Source: Promethearchaeia archaeon (GTDB lineage Archaea > Asgardarchaeota > Lokiarchaeia > Sigyniarchaeales > SOKP01). From it: a stretch of DNA of 8,287 nucleotides. Shown here in pieces: positions 1 to 6,585 of the stretch (position 1 is the first letter of the stretch; the number at the start of each line of letters is the position of its first letter). The translations under genes were made by a program, and so were the position numbers. Location: NCBI GenBank assembly GCA_029856375.1, contig JAHQWX010000066.1:1-8287 (forward strand), in the 5' to 3' direction. The notes below the pieces were generated by a model. The model searched no databases and was not told the origin of the DNA. It was given only the letters and a program-made list of their open reading frames with translations.

Positions 1-311
1 ATACGCGTTAAGATATTCAGGGAGACCCTCTCACTAGCTAAAATATCCCTTGCATTTCCAGATAATTCGAATATAATATCGTTTTTAGAGATTTTGTCTC
101 CATCATTTTTAAGAAGCGATATTTCGATGTTCAATAATTCACAAAGAACTTTTATTTCCCTTAGCCCCGAAATATACCCCGAACTTTTCGCTATAACGCG
201 CGCTTTAACCTCTTCTCCTTCAGAAATAATTTCTGATGTAATATCTTGAAACGCACTATCTTCTTCTAAAAATTCTTGGAGCTTCTTTTTTAGCAATAAT
301 TTATTAGCCAT
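1..311 (-). CDS. nadC: Quinolinate phosphoribosyltransferase (nicotinate-nucleotide pyrophosphorylase), N-terminal part, cut by window edge
   Basis: An open frame begins with ATG at 311 and stays open to base 1, giving 103 codons with no stop. It reads like the N-terminal domain of NadC: FLEEDSAFQDITSE near residues 14-28 corresponds to the family's 'L.ED...GDiTs' segment. AKSSGYISGLREIKVLCEL follows, then a DGDKI turn, then LSGNARDILASERVSLNIL, which matches the 'G.ar.iL..ERtaLN.L' stretch leading into the catalytic barrel. The enzyme converts quinolinate and PRPP to nicotinate mononucleotide, CO2 and pyrophosphate in cytoplasmic de novo NAD synthesis. The barrel with most catalytic residues lies outside the window, so function rests on the N-domain alone. 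A ModD or nicotinate phosphoribosyltransferase relative is less likely. No Shine-Dalgarno sequence is evident before the ATG, and the 134-nt gap to the upstream transporter gene suggests its own promoter. Confidence 0.85.
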   Translation of the reverse strand, partial: MANKLLLKKKLQEFLEEDSAFQDITSEIISEGEEVKARVIAKSSGYISGLREIKVLCELLNIEISLLKNDGDKISKNDIIFELSGNARDILASERVSLNILTR

Positions 312-355
312 ATTCTAAACAAAGGATGTTTATTGTGGTTTTTTTAATCAATAAT

Positions 356-363
356 ATTTTAAA
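356..363 (-). promoter_or_regulatory. Candidate archaeal TATA box for nadC
   Basis: On the minus strand TTTAAAAT follows a purine-rich GAAAG (BRE-like) by a few bases. Its centre is about 49 nt before the nadC ATG, which predicts a transcript start near 334 and a short leader of about 20 nt. The surrounding 134-bp gap is AT-rich throughout, so such octamers arise easily. Nothing else is evident in 312-445. Confidence 0.3.
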
Positions 364-445
364 AACTTTCAGAGATAAATTGGTTTATGCGAAAATAATG
401 AACGATTACAGAAAAAGATTTTTTTTATAACTTTAAAATAGACAA

Positions 446-1369
446 TTATAAAATTTCTTCTAGCGCAGCTTGTCTTTTTCCGAGTAAGAATCCACTACAA
501 ATTATTAAAATTACTCCTGTTATGAGTAGGATTGCAGATAGCGGATTTGGACTACGAAGGAATATTACAAAATATACAAAAAGCGGTACTATTTGCATTG
601 GAACCTGTTGAATTGGAATTGCCTTACTTGCATCAGCATATTTAAAGCAAACTTGAAGTTTAGCGATTCCATAGTAATTCGTAATTAATAGCATTATCAA
701 CGCAATTATAAATACGATAAAGACGATAATACTAACTTCTCCTGTGAATGGTTTCCCCGTTAAAACATCACCCATAGTTGCTATTAATGGGCTAAGCCAA
801 AAGTTTGATAAACTTAAAGCTACACCCGAGGTAACGGCCAAAATAATACCTTTGTAAGTCTCTTTCTCAATTTTTGAAGACATGAAATGATTCATTATAA
901 TTATCACAAACATCACACTTGTAAAAATCGTTATTCTTACAAGTAAACCTTGATCGGTTACATCAACTTCCCCCGATTCCAAATTACTAATGCCTAAGAA
1001 CGATATCCCGATAATCATTAAAATTATACCAATAATATCAATCTTTTCAAGTGATTCTCCCACAATTTTGGCAGAACCTATTGCTAATACAATTAAACCT
1101 GAAGCCATTAGTCCGGGAACTAAAGTTGGACCTATATCTGCCCCCAATAAACTCTGACCAACGAACATAAAAATTGGATCAATAATCATAGCTAAAATAA
1201 AACCTGTAAGCCAAATGGGATTTTTTAGCAGTTTTTTACCAAAATTCTCGTCTCTTTCTTCCTTGGGGATGGAAATAACTGCCTTTTTTTCTAGAACATT
1301 ACCAAAATTGCTTAAAACTCCCGAGAGGATACCAAAGGAGACACCTAAAATGTAATCTAATTCAGCCAA
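446..1369 (-). CDS. DMT-superfamily membrane transporter, NIPA/EamA-like
   Basis: A 307-residue, almost wholly hydrophobic protein with about nine membrane segments, roughly at 7-26, 51-74, 80-100, 110-128, 143-163, 171-195, 212-236, 250-271 and 276-297. The pattern 'GILSGVLSNFGNVLEKKA' near the start, then 'NPIWLTGFILAMIIDPIFMF', then 'LLGADIGPTLVPGLMASGLI' and a short loop with 'GESLEKIDIIG', resembles the paired-repeat architecture of drug/metabolite transporters and particularly the NIPA branch (eukaryotic members move Mg2+). The substrate cannot be read from sequence. The start is TTG at 1369, because an in-frame TGA lies three codons upstream and no ATG gives a full first helix. A CTAAAATA box at 1393-1400 would place transcription start next to this TTG, so the mRNA may be leaderless. 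The gene is transcribed divergently from the hydrolase at 1534. Confidence 0.75.
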   Translation of the reverse strand: MAELDYILGVSFGILSGVLSNFGNVLEKKAVISIPKEERDENFGKKLLKNPIWLTGFILAMIIDPIFMFVGQSLLGADIGPTLVPGLMASGLIVLAIGSAKIVGESLEKIDIIGIILMIIGISFLGISNLESGEVDVTDQGLLVRITIFTSVMFVIIIMNHFMSSKIEKETYKGIILAVTSGVALSLSNFWLSPLIATMGDVLTGKPFTGEVSIIVFIVFIIALIMLLITNYYGIAKLQVCFKYADASKAIPIQQVPMQIVPLFVYFVIFLRSPNPLSAILLITGVILIICSGFLLGKRQAALEEIL

Positions 1370-1449
1370 TAATAGTCACTATAATTATCTCGTATTTTAG
1401 AGTTAGAAGTAAATTAATAAGATAATTTAATTATTTATCTACGTGAGAG

Positions 1450-1465
1450 TTTATAAATTTATAAA
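1450..1465. promoter_or_regulatory. Perfect 16-bp palindrome in a divergent intergenic region
   Basis: TTTATAAATTTATAAA is identical on both strands and lies between the divergent transporter (start 1369) and hydrolase (start 1534). It contains TTTATAAA twice in overlapping form, once per strand, so it could be a bidirectional TATA element or a dimeric regulator site. AT-richness lowers its significance. Confidence 0.3.
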
Positions 1466-1499
1466 GCCAATATATTTTAAAAAGCGTTAAGAAATCAGA

Positions 1500-1507
1500 T
1501 TTAAATA
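1500..1507 (+). promoter_or_regulatory. TATA box of a near-leaderless promoter for the alpha/beta hydrolase
   Basis: TTTAAATA, preceded by AAATCAGA (BRE-like), is centred about 30 nt before the ATG at 1534. Archaeal transcription normally starts some 25 nt downstream of the TATA centre, placing the start within a few bases of the ATG. The absence of any Shine-Dalgarno sequence in 1508-1533 agrees with leaderless translation. Confidence 0.5.
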
Positions 1508-1533
1508 GCTGAAGAATAAATACCTATTATCTC

Positions 1534-2172
1534 ATGATCAAAAAATTGTTTATTCAAGTTGCAGACAGCTCTATCAACCTTGAAACAGAATTATTTCTTC
1601 CCGAAAACGCGAAAAGTGAACTAGCTGTTATTTTGACTCATCCCCACCCTCAATTCGGAGGTTCAATGTGGAATAATGTTACTAATTCTCTATTTTCTAC
1701 TTTTTCGAAGGAAAATTTCCCCGTTTTGAGATTCAATTTTCGAGGTATCGGAAGATCGACGGGAAGTTATGGCCGCGATAAAGGAGAACAAGAAGATGTC
1801 AGAGCATGTCTAAGTTATTTAGTTAAAGACGAAGGGTTTAACAAAATCGTAATAATAGGTTATTCTTATGGAGCAGCAATCGGCTGTTCAATCGTTAACG
1901 AGTCCGAAAACATTATTGGGTATGTGGCAATTGCGTTTCCATTTGATCTCTTCAAGAAATTTAAGGAACTAGCTCAATCTACAAAGCCTAAATTGTTCAT
2001 TCAAGGTGATAGAGATGATATTGCTAGTTATTACGCTTTTCCCGATCACTTTGAAGATTTGAATCCCCCTAAGGAAAAGAAAATCATTGCGAATTGTGAC
2101 CACTTTTATATAGGCTATGAATCAACTGCTTCCAAATGCGCCCTAGATTTTGTAAAAATGCTGAAAGCGTGA
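1534..2172 (+). CDS. Alpha/beta hydrolase, COG2945-like
   Basis: A 212-residue cytoplasmic protein with a compact alpha/beta-hydrolase fold and no signal peptide. It carries HPHPQFGGSMWNN at 36-48, the characteristic segment of the COG2945 group, in the oxyanion-hole region. RFNFRGIGRSTGS (66-78) follows. The nucleophile elbow is GYSYG with Ser111, the acid loop is GDRDD with Asp161 the likely acid, and the catalytic His is in CDHF (His190). The triad is therefore complete and in canonical order. Members of this group are mostly uncharacterised hydrolases of esters or acyl groups, so the substrate is unknown. The length is normal for the family (about 200-220). The gene stands alone on the plus strand and converges on the Roadblock gene with only 18 nt between stop codons. 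Confidence 0.85.
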   Translation: MIKKLFIQVADSSINLETELFLPENAKSELAVILTHPHPQFGGSMWNNVTNSLFSTFSKENFPVLRFNFRGIGRSTGSYGRDKGEQEDVRACLSYLVKDEGFNKIVIIGYSYGAAIGCSIVNESENIIGYVAIAFPFDLFKKFKELAQSTKPKLFIQGDRDDIASYYAFPDHFEDLNPPKEKKIIANCDHFYIGYESTASKCALDFVKMLKA

Positions 2173-2190
2173 GTTGGAGAAAACTTATCT

Positions 2191-2586
2191 TTAGATTGTA
2201 GAAAGCTTTTTTAACTCGGGAAAAGAATTTTCCTCCGCCCAGTCAAGAAGTTGATCGTAATATTTCTCAATTTCATCGCTATCTGGTACAGGCGCGAGAA
2301 CTGCTAAAATAAATAAGGTTTTTTCAATTTCTATATTTCTACAAATGATGAAATGTTCCTTAAAAAGAACTTTAATCGATTCCATCTCTGATTTGAGGGT
2401 TAATTCCTCGCTAACCTTGCTTGCAGTATCGCTTAAAAGAGAACCCATCGCCGCTACTGTTGCTTCATCAATTGCTGCACCCTTCTCCGAAGCCAATACC
2501 AAACCGGAGGATGTACTAAACAGAGAGGCCATAAATCCACCGTTTTCATTTAGTTCTTTTAGAATAAGGTCTAAACGAGTAGAAAT
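2191..2586 (-). CDS. Roadblock/LC7-type small protein, probable ATT start
   Basis: The frame encodes a single Roadblock/LC7 fold of about 131 residues: helix LDLILKELNENGGF, strand pair ASLFSTSSGLVLAS, long helix DEATVAAMGSLLSDTASKV, strands 'SIKVLFKEHFIICRNIEIEK' and LFILAVLAPVP, then a C-terminal helix. Roadblock proteins are dimers that usually partner small Ras-like GTPases (MglB-like regulators), and they are numerous in Asgard archaea. No GTPase gene is visible here. The first in-frame ATG (2532) would delete the family's first helix. The frame upstream is open only back to a TAA at 2592-2590. ATT at 2586 lies 9 nt after a perfect GGGAGG and is the best start. The alternative is a one-base frameshift joining an ATG at 2603 to this frame. 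The family call is firm, but the exact N-terminus is not. Confidence 0.75.
   Translation of the reverse strand: MSTRLDLILKELNENGGFMASLFSTSSGLVLASEKGAAIDEATVAAMGSLLSDTASKVSEELTLKSEMESIKVLFKEHFIICRNIEIEKTLFILAVLAPVPDSDEIEKYYDQLLDWAEENSFPELKKLSTI
2201..2212 (+). terminator. Possible T-tract terminator after the hydrolase
   Basis: GAAAGCTTTTTT ends in six T on the plus strand about 35 nt beyond the hydrolase stop, preceded by the self-complementary AAAGCTTT. Archaeal polymerases release at such U-tracts. It lies antisense inside the 3' end of the Roadblock gene, so it would give overlapping convergent transcripts. Confidence 0.3.
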
Positions 2587-2595
2587 TTCTTAAAG

Positions 2596-2601
2596 CCTCC
2601 C
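2596..2601 (-). promoter_or_regulatory. Strong Shine-Dalgarno sequence that decides the Roadblock start
   Basis: Minus-strand GGGAGG matches the CCUCC anti-Shine-Dalgarno and ends 9 nt before the ATT at 2586-2584. It lies too far (about 63 nt) from the ATG at 2532 to serve it. It overlaps an out-of-frame ATG at 2603, which would stop after ten codons. Clear Shine-Dalgarno sites are otherwise sparse in this window. Confidence 0.55.
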
Positions 2602-2635
2602 ATCTTTTTTATTTGTTTTTAAATTCTATAATATT

Positions 2636-2643
2636 TATTATAA
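2636..2643 (-). promoter_or_regulatory. Candidate TATA box for the Roadblock gene
   Basis: TTATAATA on the minus strand is centred about 53 nt before the proposed ATT start. It predicts a transcript beginning near 2614 whose short leader includes the GGGAGG site. A second box, TTTAAATA at 2656-2663, would give a leader some 20 nt longer. The sequence does not distinguish the two. The rest of 2587-2710 shows nothing else. Confidence 0.3.
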
Positions 2644-2710
2644 GATAAATGCATTTATTTAAACTTTTATGTACAGTTCGATTAGGCTTGTTTAATAGCT
2701 ATGATTTGAA

Positions 2711-3250
2711 TCATTTCTTCTCTTTTTTTTTAAATGGTAAAGGAATCAAGTATGCGGAAGCTAAGCCGTTTTCGATATTTAAAATAATGATTGTCGGTCT
2801 AGCTTCTGGCTCACTAAAGCCTGGCTTTTTAGGCGGTGCTTTTGGGTATGTGATCGAGCCGGGATTTAATCTCATACATTTTTCTTCCATTCCCTTTATC
2901 ATGGGAACATGAGTATGCCCCGTAATTAAGATATTAAGCTCGTTATCTTCGATATATTTATCCAACTCGTTAATTGGAATGTCATGAATTATACCAATTT
3001 TCTGACCCTCCACCTCAAGAAACTTGTCTATTGGCAACTCCTTTATTTCATCCATATTGCCTGCAACGCAATGAACGGGAGCTATTTCTTTTAATCTGGC
3101 AAGAAATTTCTCAGTATTTACATCTCCCGCGTGAATAATTACATCTACATCCGATAAATATTTCTTTAATACATTTATAAAATTATCTATCTTCTTATCG
3201 TCAAACGAATCTGATACATGAGTGTCTGAAATTATTCCAAATTTTACCAT
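2711..3250 (-). CDS. Metal-dependent phosphodiesterase, MJ0936/YfcE-like
   Basis: A 179-residue calcineurin-like phosphoesterase. Metal-binding motifs come in family order: SDTH (Asp9, His11), HAGD (Asp43), AGNMD (Asn65), IIHD (His89) and GHTH (His112, His114), followed by the typical LNPGSITYP loop. Characterised relatives (MJ0936, YfcE) hydrolyse phosphodiester model substrates using Mn2+ or Ni2+; the natural substrate is generally unknown. The residue after His89 is Asp where relatives usually have Gly. The start is set at ATG 3250, where MVKFGIISDTHV begins the first strand as in relatives. An upstream in-frame ATG at 3310 would add 20 polar residues without homology and overlap the preceding gene. 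The gene lies 26 nt after the CPBP protease stop, so the two are probably co-transcribed. The C-terminus is a lysine tail encoded over a run of nine A. Confidence 0.88.
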   Translation of the reverse strand: MVKFGIISDTHVSDSFDDKKIDNFINVLKKYLSDVDVIIHAGDVNTEKFLARLKEIAPVHCVAGNMDEIKELPIDKFLEVEGQKIGIIHDIPINELDKYIEDNELNILITGHTHVPMIKGMEEKCMRLNPGSITYPKAPPKKPGFSEPEARPTIIILNIENGLASAYLIPLPFKKKEKK

Positions 3251-3276
3251 ATCTCTCGAAACTCGTTCTTCTTCTT

Positions 3277-4341
3277 TTAGAACGCTAAACCAATCGTGGC
3301 TATTAACCATAGACTTAATATTATGAGAATATCAAAAATGATTCTTATAGATCTATCATTACTTGTTTCATCCCTTTTTACATCCACTTTGAAGTAGTTT
3401 TTAATGTCGCTAGACACAAATTGTACTCCTTTTTTAACTCTAGGGTACTGGATAATTAATACGATTAAAGATAATAGAATTAATGGTACATACAAGAAAA
3501 TGAAGATATCGAAAAAGTAGCCCCCTTGCGTAACATACCAAATGGTATGGGTAGATATTATATTACTTAAGAAATGGGCAAAAATTACTGGAAATAACCA
3601 TTTTTTTCGCGTAATAAACGATGCGTTGATAAAACCCACAACCCCCGCCGATAAAGCCCATACAATCGGATAGAATATATTTTCACCTAAACCAATAGCG
3701 ACAAAGATGTATCCAGTATGGCTTAATCCAAAAAAAAACGACGAAATCACAATTGCTGAATACTTGCTAAATCGATATTCTCCTCGATTTACTAAAAATC
3801 CTCGAAATATCCATTCTTCGTGAAAAGAAACACAACTTTGAATTATTATTACTGCTAATACAAAGGACAGATAAGGTACTGAAAAATATAATCCTAGCCC
3901 TGACGAGGAACTATGGAAAACTTTAGCTTCAATCTCAATAGCTCCAGGAATCAGATATCCCAATAAATTTATTGGGAAATAAACAATGATTAATAATAGG
4001 AATCCCCACAGTAATTGATATTTAAAATTCTTTCTCGTTATTTTCAACAATGAAAATTGCTGAAGTGATGGAGCAACATTCGATTCGAAAATAACCTCGT
4101 GTTTTTTGGGCTGAAGAATAATTTGCGCTATAGCTAAACACAATGGTACTGCAATTAAACCCGCAATAAATTTGAATATGTAAAACAGCTCGGTGTAAAG
4201 AACAGAAGGTTGTTCAACTAATGTTAAAATAGTTCCTAGACCTGTTCTAATTAAAAATAGTCCCAGTGCCGCGATAAAAACCTCCGCCAAAAAATATATT
4301 CTACAATTCAGAATCTCTCTTGCACTGTTTTTATCGCTCAA
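3277..4341 (-). CDS. CPBP-family intramembrane metalloprotease (CAAX protease / ABI type)
   Basis: A 354-residue polytopic membrane protein with all three signature motifs of the CPBP family: HEEWIFR (the EExxxR site, Glu175, Glu176, Arg180), FGLSH (FxxxH, His208) and HFLSN (HxxxN, His256, Asn260). These residues form the active site in the membrane. Membrane segments lie roughly at 13-35, 49-75, 108-130, 152-172, 193-212, 222-240, 248-262, 275-297 and 333-352, so the catalytic core is followed by two extra segments and a charged loop (about 301-330). Prokaryotic members act in CAAX-type processing, bacteriocin immunity or regulated proteolysis; which applies here cannot be told. The start is TTG at 4341, since an in-frame TAA lies five codons upstream and no other initiator precedes the first helix. 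AAGGA sits 9 nt before it. Confidence 0.87.
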   Translation of the reverse strand: MSDKNSAREILNCRIYFLAEVFIAALGLFLIRTGLGTILTLVEQPSVLYTELFYIFKFIAGLIAVPLCLAIAQIILQPKKHEVIFESNVAPSLQQFSLLKITRKNFKYQLLWGFLLLIIVYFPINLLGYLIPGAIEIEAKVFHSSSSGLGLYFSVPYLSFVLAVIIIQSCVSFHEEWIFRGFLVNRGEYRFSKYSAIVISSFFFGLSHTGYIFVAIGLGENIFYPIVWALSAGVVGFINASFITRKKWLFPVIFAHFLSNIISTHTIWYVTQGGYFFDIFIFLYVPLILLSLIVLIIQYPRVKKGVQFVSSDIKNYFKVDVKRDETSNDRSIRIIFDILIILSLWLIATIGLAF

Positions 4342-4403
4342 AGTCGAATTTCCTTAGGATGTAATTTTGAATTTTATGTAATATTTTTTACTATTCGGAA
4401 TTC

Positions 4404-4411
4404 TATTTAAA
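4404..4411 (-). promoter_or_regulatory. Candidate TATA box for the CPBP protease and phosphodiesterase pair
   Basis: TTTAAATA on the minus strand, in the 77-nt gap after the PfkB kinase gene, predicts a start near 4380 and a leader of about 38 nt ending in the AAGGA site of the CPBP gene. The octamer is identical to the box at 1500-1507. It implies that the 3' gene pair can be transcribed separately from purM-pfkB. Confidence 0.38.
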
Positions 4412-4418
4412 TGTACAG

Positions 4419-5366
4419 TTATATGTTTAATTCATCTAAGGTAGGAAGTCCGTTCCTTGCTCCTATTTGTTGGATACATTTTGCCGCAACTAAATTTCCC
4501 ACTGCAAGATGAGCTTTTAGCTCGTTAAAATCAAATGTAAACTTTTTCGAGAAACTATACATAAATCCAGCAGAAAATGCATCGCCAGCACCTGTGGTGT
4601 CAACTACTTCAACTTTATTCGATGGAACTAATGCAATTTCGTCGCTATCGTGAACAAATAATGCAGAACCTTTCGAACCCATTGTAACTACTATCGCCCT
4701 TATCCCAAGAGCAAAAAGTTCCTTTAGTTTTTCTTTTATGTTCTCTAAAGGAAGATCAGGTTCTTGAATTGAAAGTAAAGACGAGAATTCTTTATAGGAA
4801 AAAATAAAAATATCGATTAATTGTAAAAGAGGCTTTATTGCGTGAAATCCTTGCTCAATTATTAACATCCCCGGATTTAAAATTACGGGTATATCGCACT
4901 TTCTAGCAATTTTAGCAGCCTCAATAAATGGTTCAGTATTTTTTAAGCTGCTAAGATATAGGATTTTTGACTGAATTATTTCATCTTCTTTTATGTCTTC
5001 AGCCGATAAAACATTTGCAGCGCCACTGTGAGCATATAATTGCCGTTCTCCCGTTTTACTTAACGCTACAAAGCACGATCCTGTTCCATATTCTTTTGAA
5101 TATTTTAAAAGCGAAGTATCCACCCTGGTTTTCTCGAAATCTCTTATTATTATTTTTCCAAATTCGTCGTCTATACCCAATTTCCCGATAAACGCGGAAT
5201 TCAACCCCAATTTCGCACAAGCAACAGCTGTATTTGCTGCTGCACCGCCGCACGAAATTTCTAATTTAGGTACAAATACTTCGTCATCCTCTACGGGAAA
5301 TCTCTCAACATGTGCGATCATGTCAATAAGAGCCGCACCCATGCTTATCATATCAAATTTTTTCAT
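4419..5366 (-). CDS. PfkB-family (ribokinase-like) sugar or nucleoside kinase
   Basis: A 315-residue cytoplasmic kinase with both PfkB signatures. The N-terminal glycine motif is CGGAAANTA (39-47), where Asn45 contacts the sugar. The C-terminal motif is DTTGAGDAF (256-264), with the GAGD anion hole and Asp262 as catalytic base. The substrate lid begins with ALIDMIAHVERFPVEDDEV. In the usual 'N..E' metal/phosphate motif, Asn is replaced: the sequence is SYKE (Ser190, Glu193 kept). Length is standard. The enzyme should transfer the ATP gamma-phosphate to a furanose or nucleoside hydroxyl. The substrate (ribose, adenosine, inosine or another) cannot be assigned, though coupling to purM favours a purine nucleoside. 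ATG 5366 has an AGGA site 7 nt upstream and lies 17 nt after the purM stop, so the genes are very likely one operon. Confidence 0.88.
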   Translation of the reverse strand: MKKFDMISMGAALIDMIAHVERFPVEDDEVFVPKLEISCGGAAANTAVACAKLGLNSAFIGKLGIDDEFGKIIIRDFEKTRVDTSLLKYSKEYGTGSCFVALSKTGERQLYAHSGAANVLSAEDIKEDEIIQSKILYLSSLKNTEPFIEAAKIARKCDIPVILNPGMLIIEQGFHAIKPLLQLIDIFIFSYKEFSSLLSIQEPDLPLENIKEKLKELFALGIRAIVVTMGSKGSALFVHDSDEIALVPSNKVEVVDTTGAGDAFSAGFMYSFSKKFTFDFNELKAHLAVGNLVAAKCIQQIGARNGLPTLDELNI

Positions 5367-5383
5367 TTTTTTATCCTATTAAA

Positions 5384-6565
5384 TTATTTTTCGTATTGAA
5401 AAGTACCATAGGGCGTTTCAAGTATTAATCCATTCTTATTTGTAGCTTCTTCGCAATGCCCAATAACTTTCGCCTCAACTCCGAAATTATTTGAAATTTT
5501 AATAATTTCCTCTGCGGTAATTGGATCGGTCATTACTTCCATCCGATGCCCCATGTTGAAGACTTGAAACATTTCCTTCCAACTTGTGTTAGATGATTCT
5601 TGAATTATTTTAAAAATAGGAGGGGCTTCAAACAAATCGTCTTTGATGTATTTGATTCTTATTCCAAAATTGAGGCATTTTGTTTGCCCTCCCCCCGTAT
5701 TATGAACTATTCCGTGAATCTTTTTACGGAACTTCTTGAAAATTTCAATTAAAATTGGTGTGAATGTTCTTGTTGGCGATAATAACGCCTTCCCGATCGA
5801 AATGGGCAAGCTATTCACTTTATCAGAGATTTTATATTTCCCAAAAAACACATTTCGTTCGTCAAGATTTGCGTCGTAGCATTCAGGATATTTTTCATAA
5901 TAAATATGACTTAAAGTGCCATGTCTAGCCAATGTTAACCCATTACTCCCAATCCCACTATTGTATTCTTTCTCGTAATTACATTTACCAAAACTTGCCA
6001 AACCTACAATAACATCGTTGGGTTTAATATTACTTGCGTCAATTACTTGGCTTCTTTTCATGCTTGTGAAAACAGTTACTCCCACAATTAGAGTTTTTAT
6101 AACATCGCCAACATCTTCAGTCTCTCCACCGCATGTAGAAACTGGAAGCCCCATCTCTGTTAGATTTTGAGAGTAGTTTTCAATCTCGTTAATTATGATT
6201 GAAAGGATATCGCCAGTGATTAATTTCTTATTCCTTCCGATTGTATTTGATAAAATTATTTTTTCATTTGCACCTACGCAAAGCAAATCGTCAATGTTCA
6301 TTACAATTGCGTCCTGAACAACATTCTGAAAGATAGAAATATCGTTTGTTTCCTTATAATAAAGATATGCTAAATTTGATTTTGTTCCGGCACTATCCGA
6401 ATGAAAAATTGAACAGTAATCGCTTCTCCCCGCAATATCATCCACAATTTTACAAAAAGCTCCAGGAAATAAGCCTTTATTGATATTTTTTATAGCCTTA
6501 TGTAGTTCTTTTTTGTCTGCGGATACGCCTAATTGCGAGTAAAAATTTTTCTTATTTTCTTTCAT
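5384..6565 (-). CDS. purM: AIR synthase (phosphoribosylformylglycinamidine cyclo-ligase), long Bacteroidota-like form
   Basis: A 393-residue PurM-fold protein. Conserved elements in order: HSDSAGTKSNLAY (55-67), the metal/ATP site; MNIDDLLCVGA (89-99); CGGETEDVGD (145-154); GSNGLTLARHG (206-216); SPTRTFTP (263-270); HNTGGGQTKCL (288-298); and FNMGHRMEV (336-344). AIR synthase closes FGAM to aminoimidazole ribonucleotide with ATP in de novo purine synthesis. The usual bacterial and archaeal enzyme has about 345 residues. This one has an N-terminal 'GVSADKKELHKAIKNINKGL' and 'SNTIGRNKKLITGDI' segment that I recall from Bacteroidota PurM of about 390 residues. The ATG at 6565 fits that N-terminus, and no Shine-Dalgarno sequence is evident. 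It is the first gene of a probable purM-pfkB operon. A paralogous PurM-fold enzyme is possible but less likely. Confidence 0.85.
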   Translation of the reverse strand: MKENKKNFYSQLGVSADKKELHKAIKNINKGLFPGAFCKIVDDIAGRSDYCSIFHSDSAGTKSNLAYLYYKETNDISIFQNVVQDAIVMNIDDLLCVGANEKIILSNTIGRNKKLITGDILSIIINEIENYSQNLTEMGLPVSTCGGETEDVGDVIKTLIVGVTVFTSMKRSQVIDASNIKPNDVIVGLASFGKCNYEKEYNSGIGSNGLTLARHGTLSHIYYEKYPECYDANLDERNVFFGKYKISDKVNSLPISIGKALLSPTRTFTPILIEIFKKFRKKIHGIVHNTGGGQTKCLNFGIRIKYIKDDLFEAPPIFKIIQESSNTSWKEMFQVFNMGHRMEVMTDPITAEEIIKISNNFGVEAKVIGHCEEATNKNGLILETPYGTFQYEK

Positions 6566-6569
6566 ATAT

Positions 6570-6585
6570 TTAAATAATTATTTAA
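6570..6585. promoter_or_regulatory. 16-bp AT palindrome just upstream of purM
   Basis: TTAAATAATTATTTAA is a perfect palindrome ending 5 bp before the purM ATG. It overlaps a TTTAAATA octamer (6567-6574) too close to the ATG to be its TATA box. A likelier box is the AAATTAAA/TTATAC stretch around 6598-6612, preceded by GTGAAAA. The palindrome could be an operator or simply AT composition. Confidence 0.25.

Noticed and set aside
2345..2593. 82-codon plus-strand open frame
   Set aside because: Antisense to the Roadblock gene, whose frame encodes a recognisable fold. This one does not.
2701..2714. ATGATT/AATCAT inverted repeat at the phosphodiesterase stop codon as a terminator
   Set aside because: Only a six-pair AT-rich stem with a 2-nt loop and no T-tract following on the minus strand.
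2649..2912. 87-codon plus-strand open frame
   Set aside because: Mostly antisense to the 3' end of the phosphodiesterase gene, which carries the family's LNPGSI motif there.
3251..3310. Upstream ATG at 3310 as the phosphodiesterase start
   Set aside because: It would overlap the CPBP stop region and add 20 polar residues ahead of the conserved first strand (KFGIISDTH). ATG 3250 begins exactly where relatives do.
4967..5253. Open frames on both strands inside the PfkB kinase gene (4967-5191 plus, 5056-5253 minus)
   Set aside because: Both overlap a well-supported kinase coding region in other frames and resemble no family.
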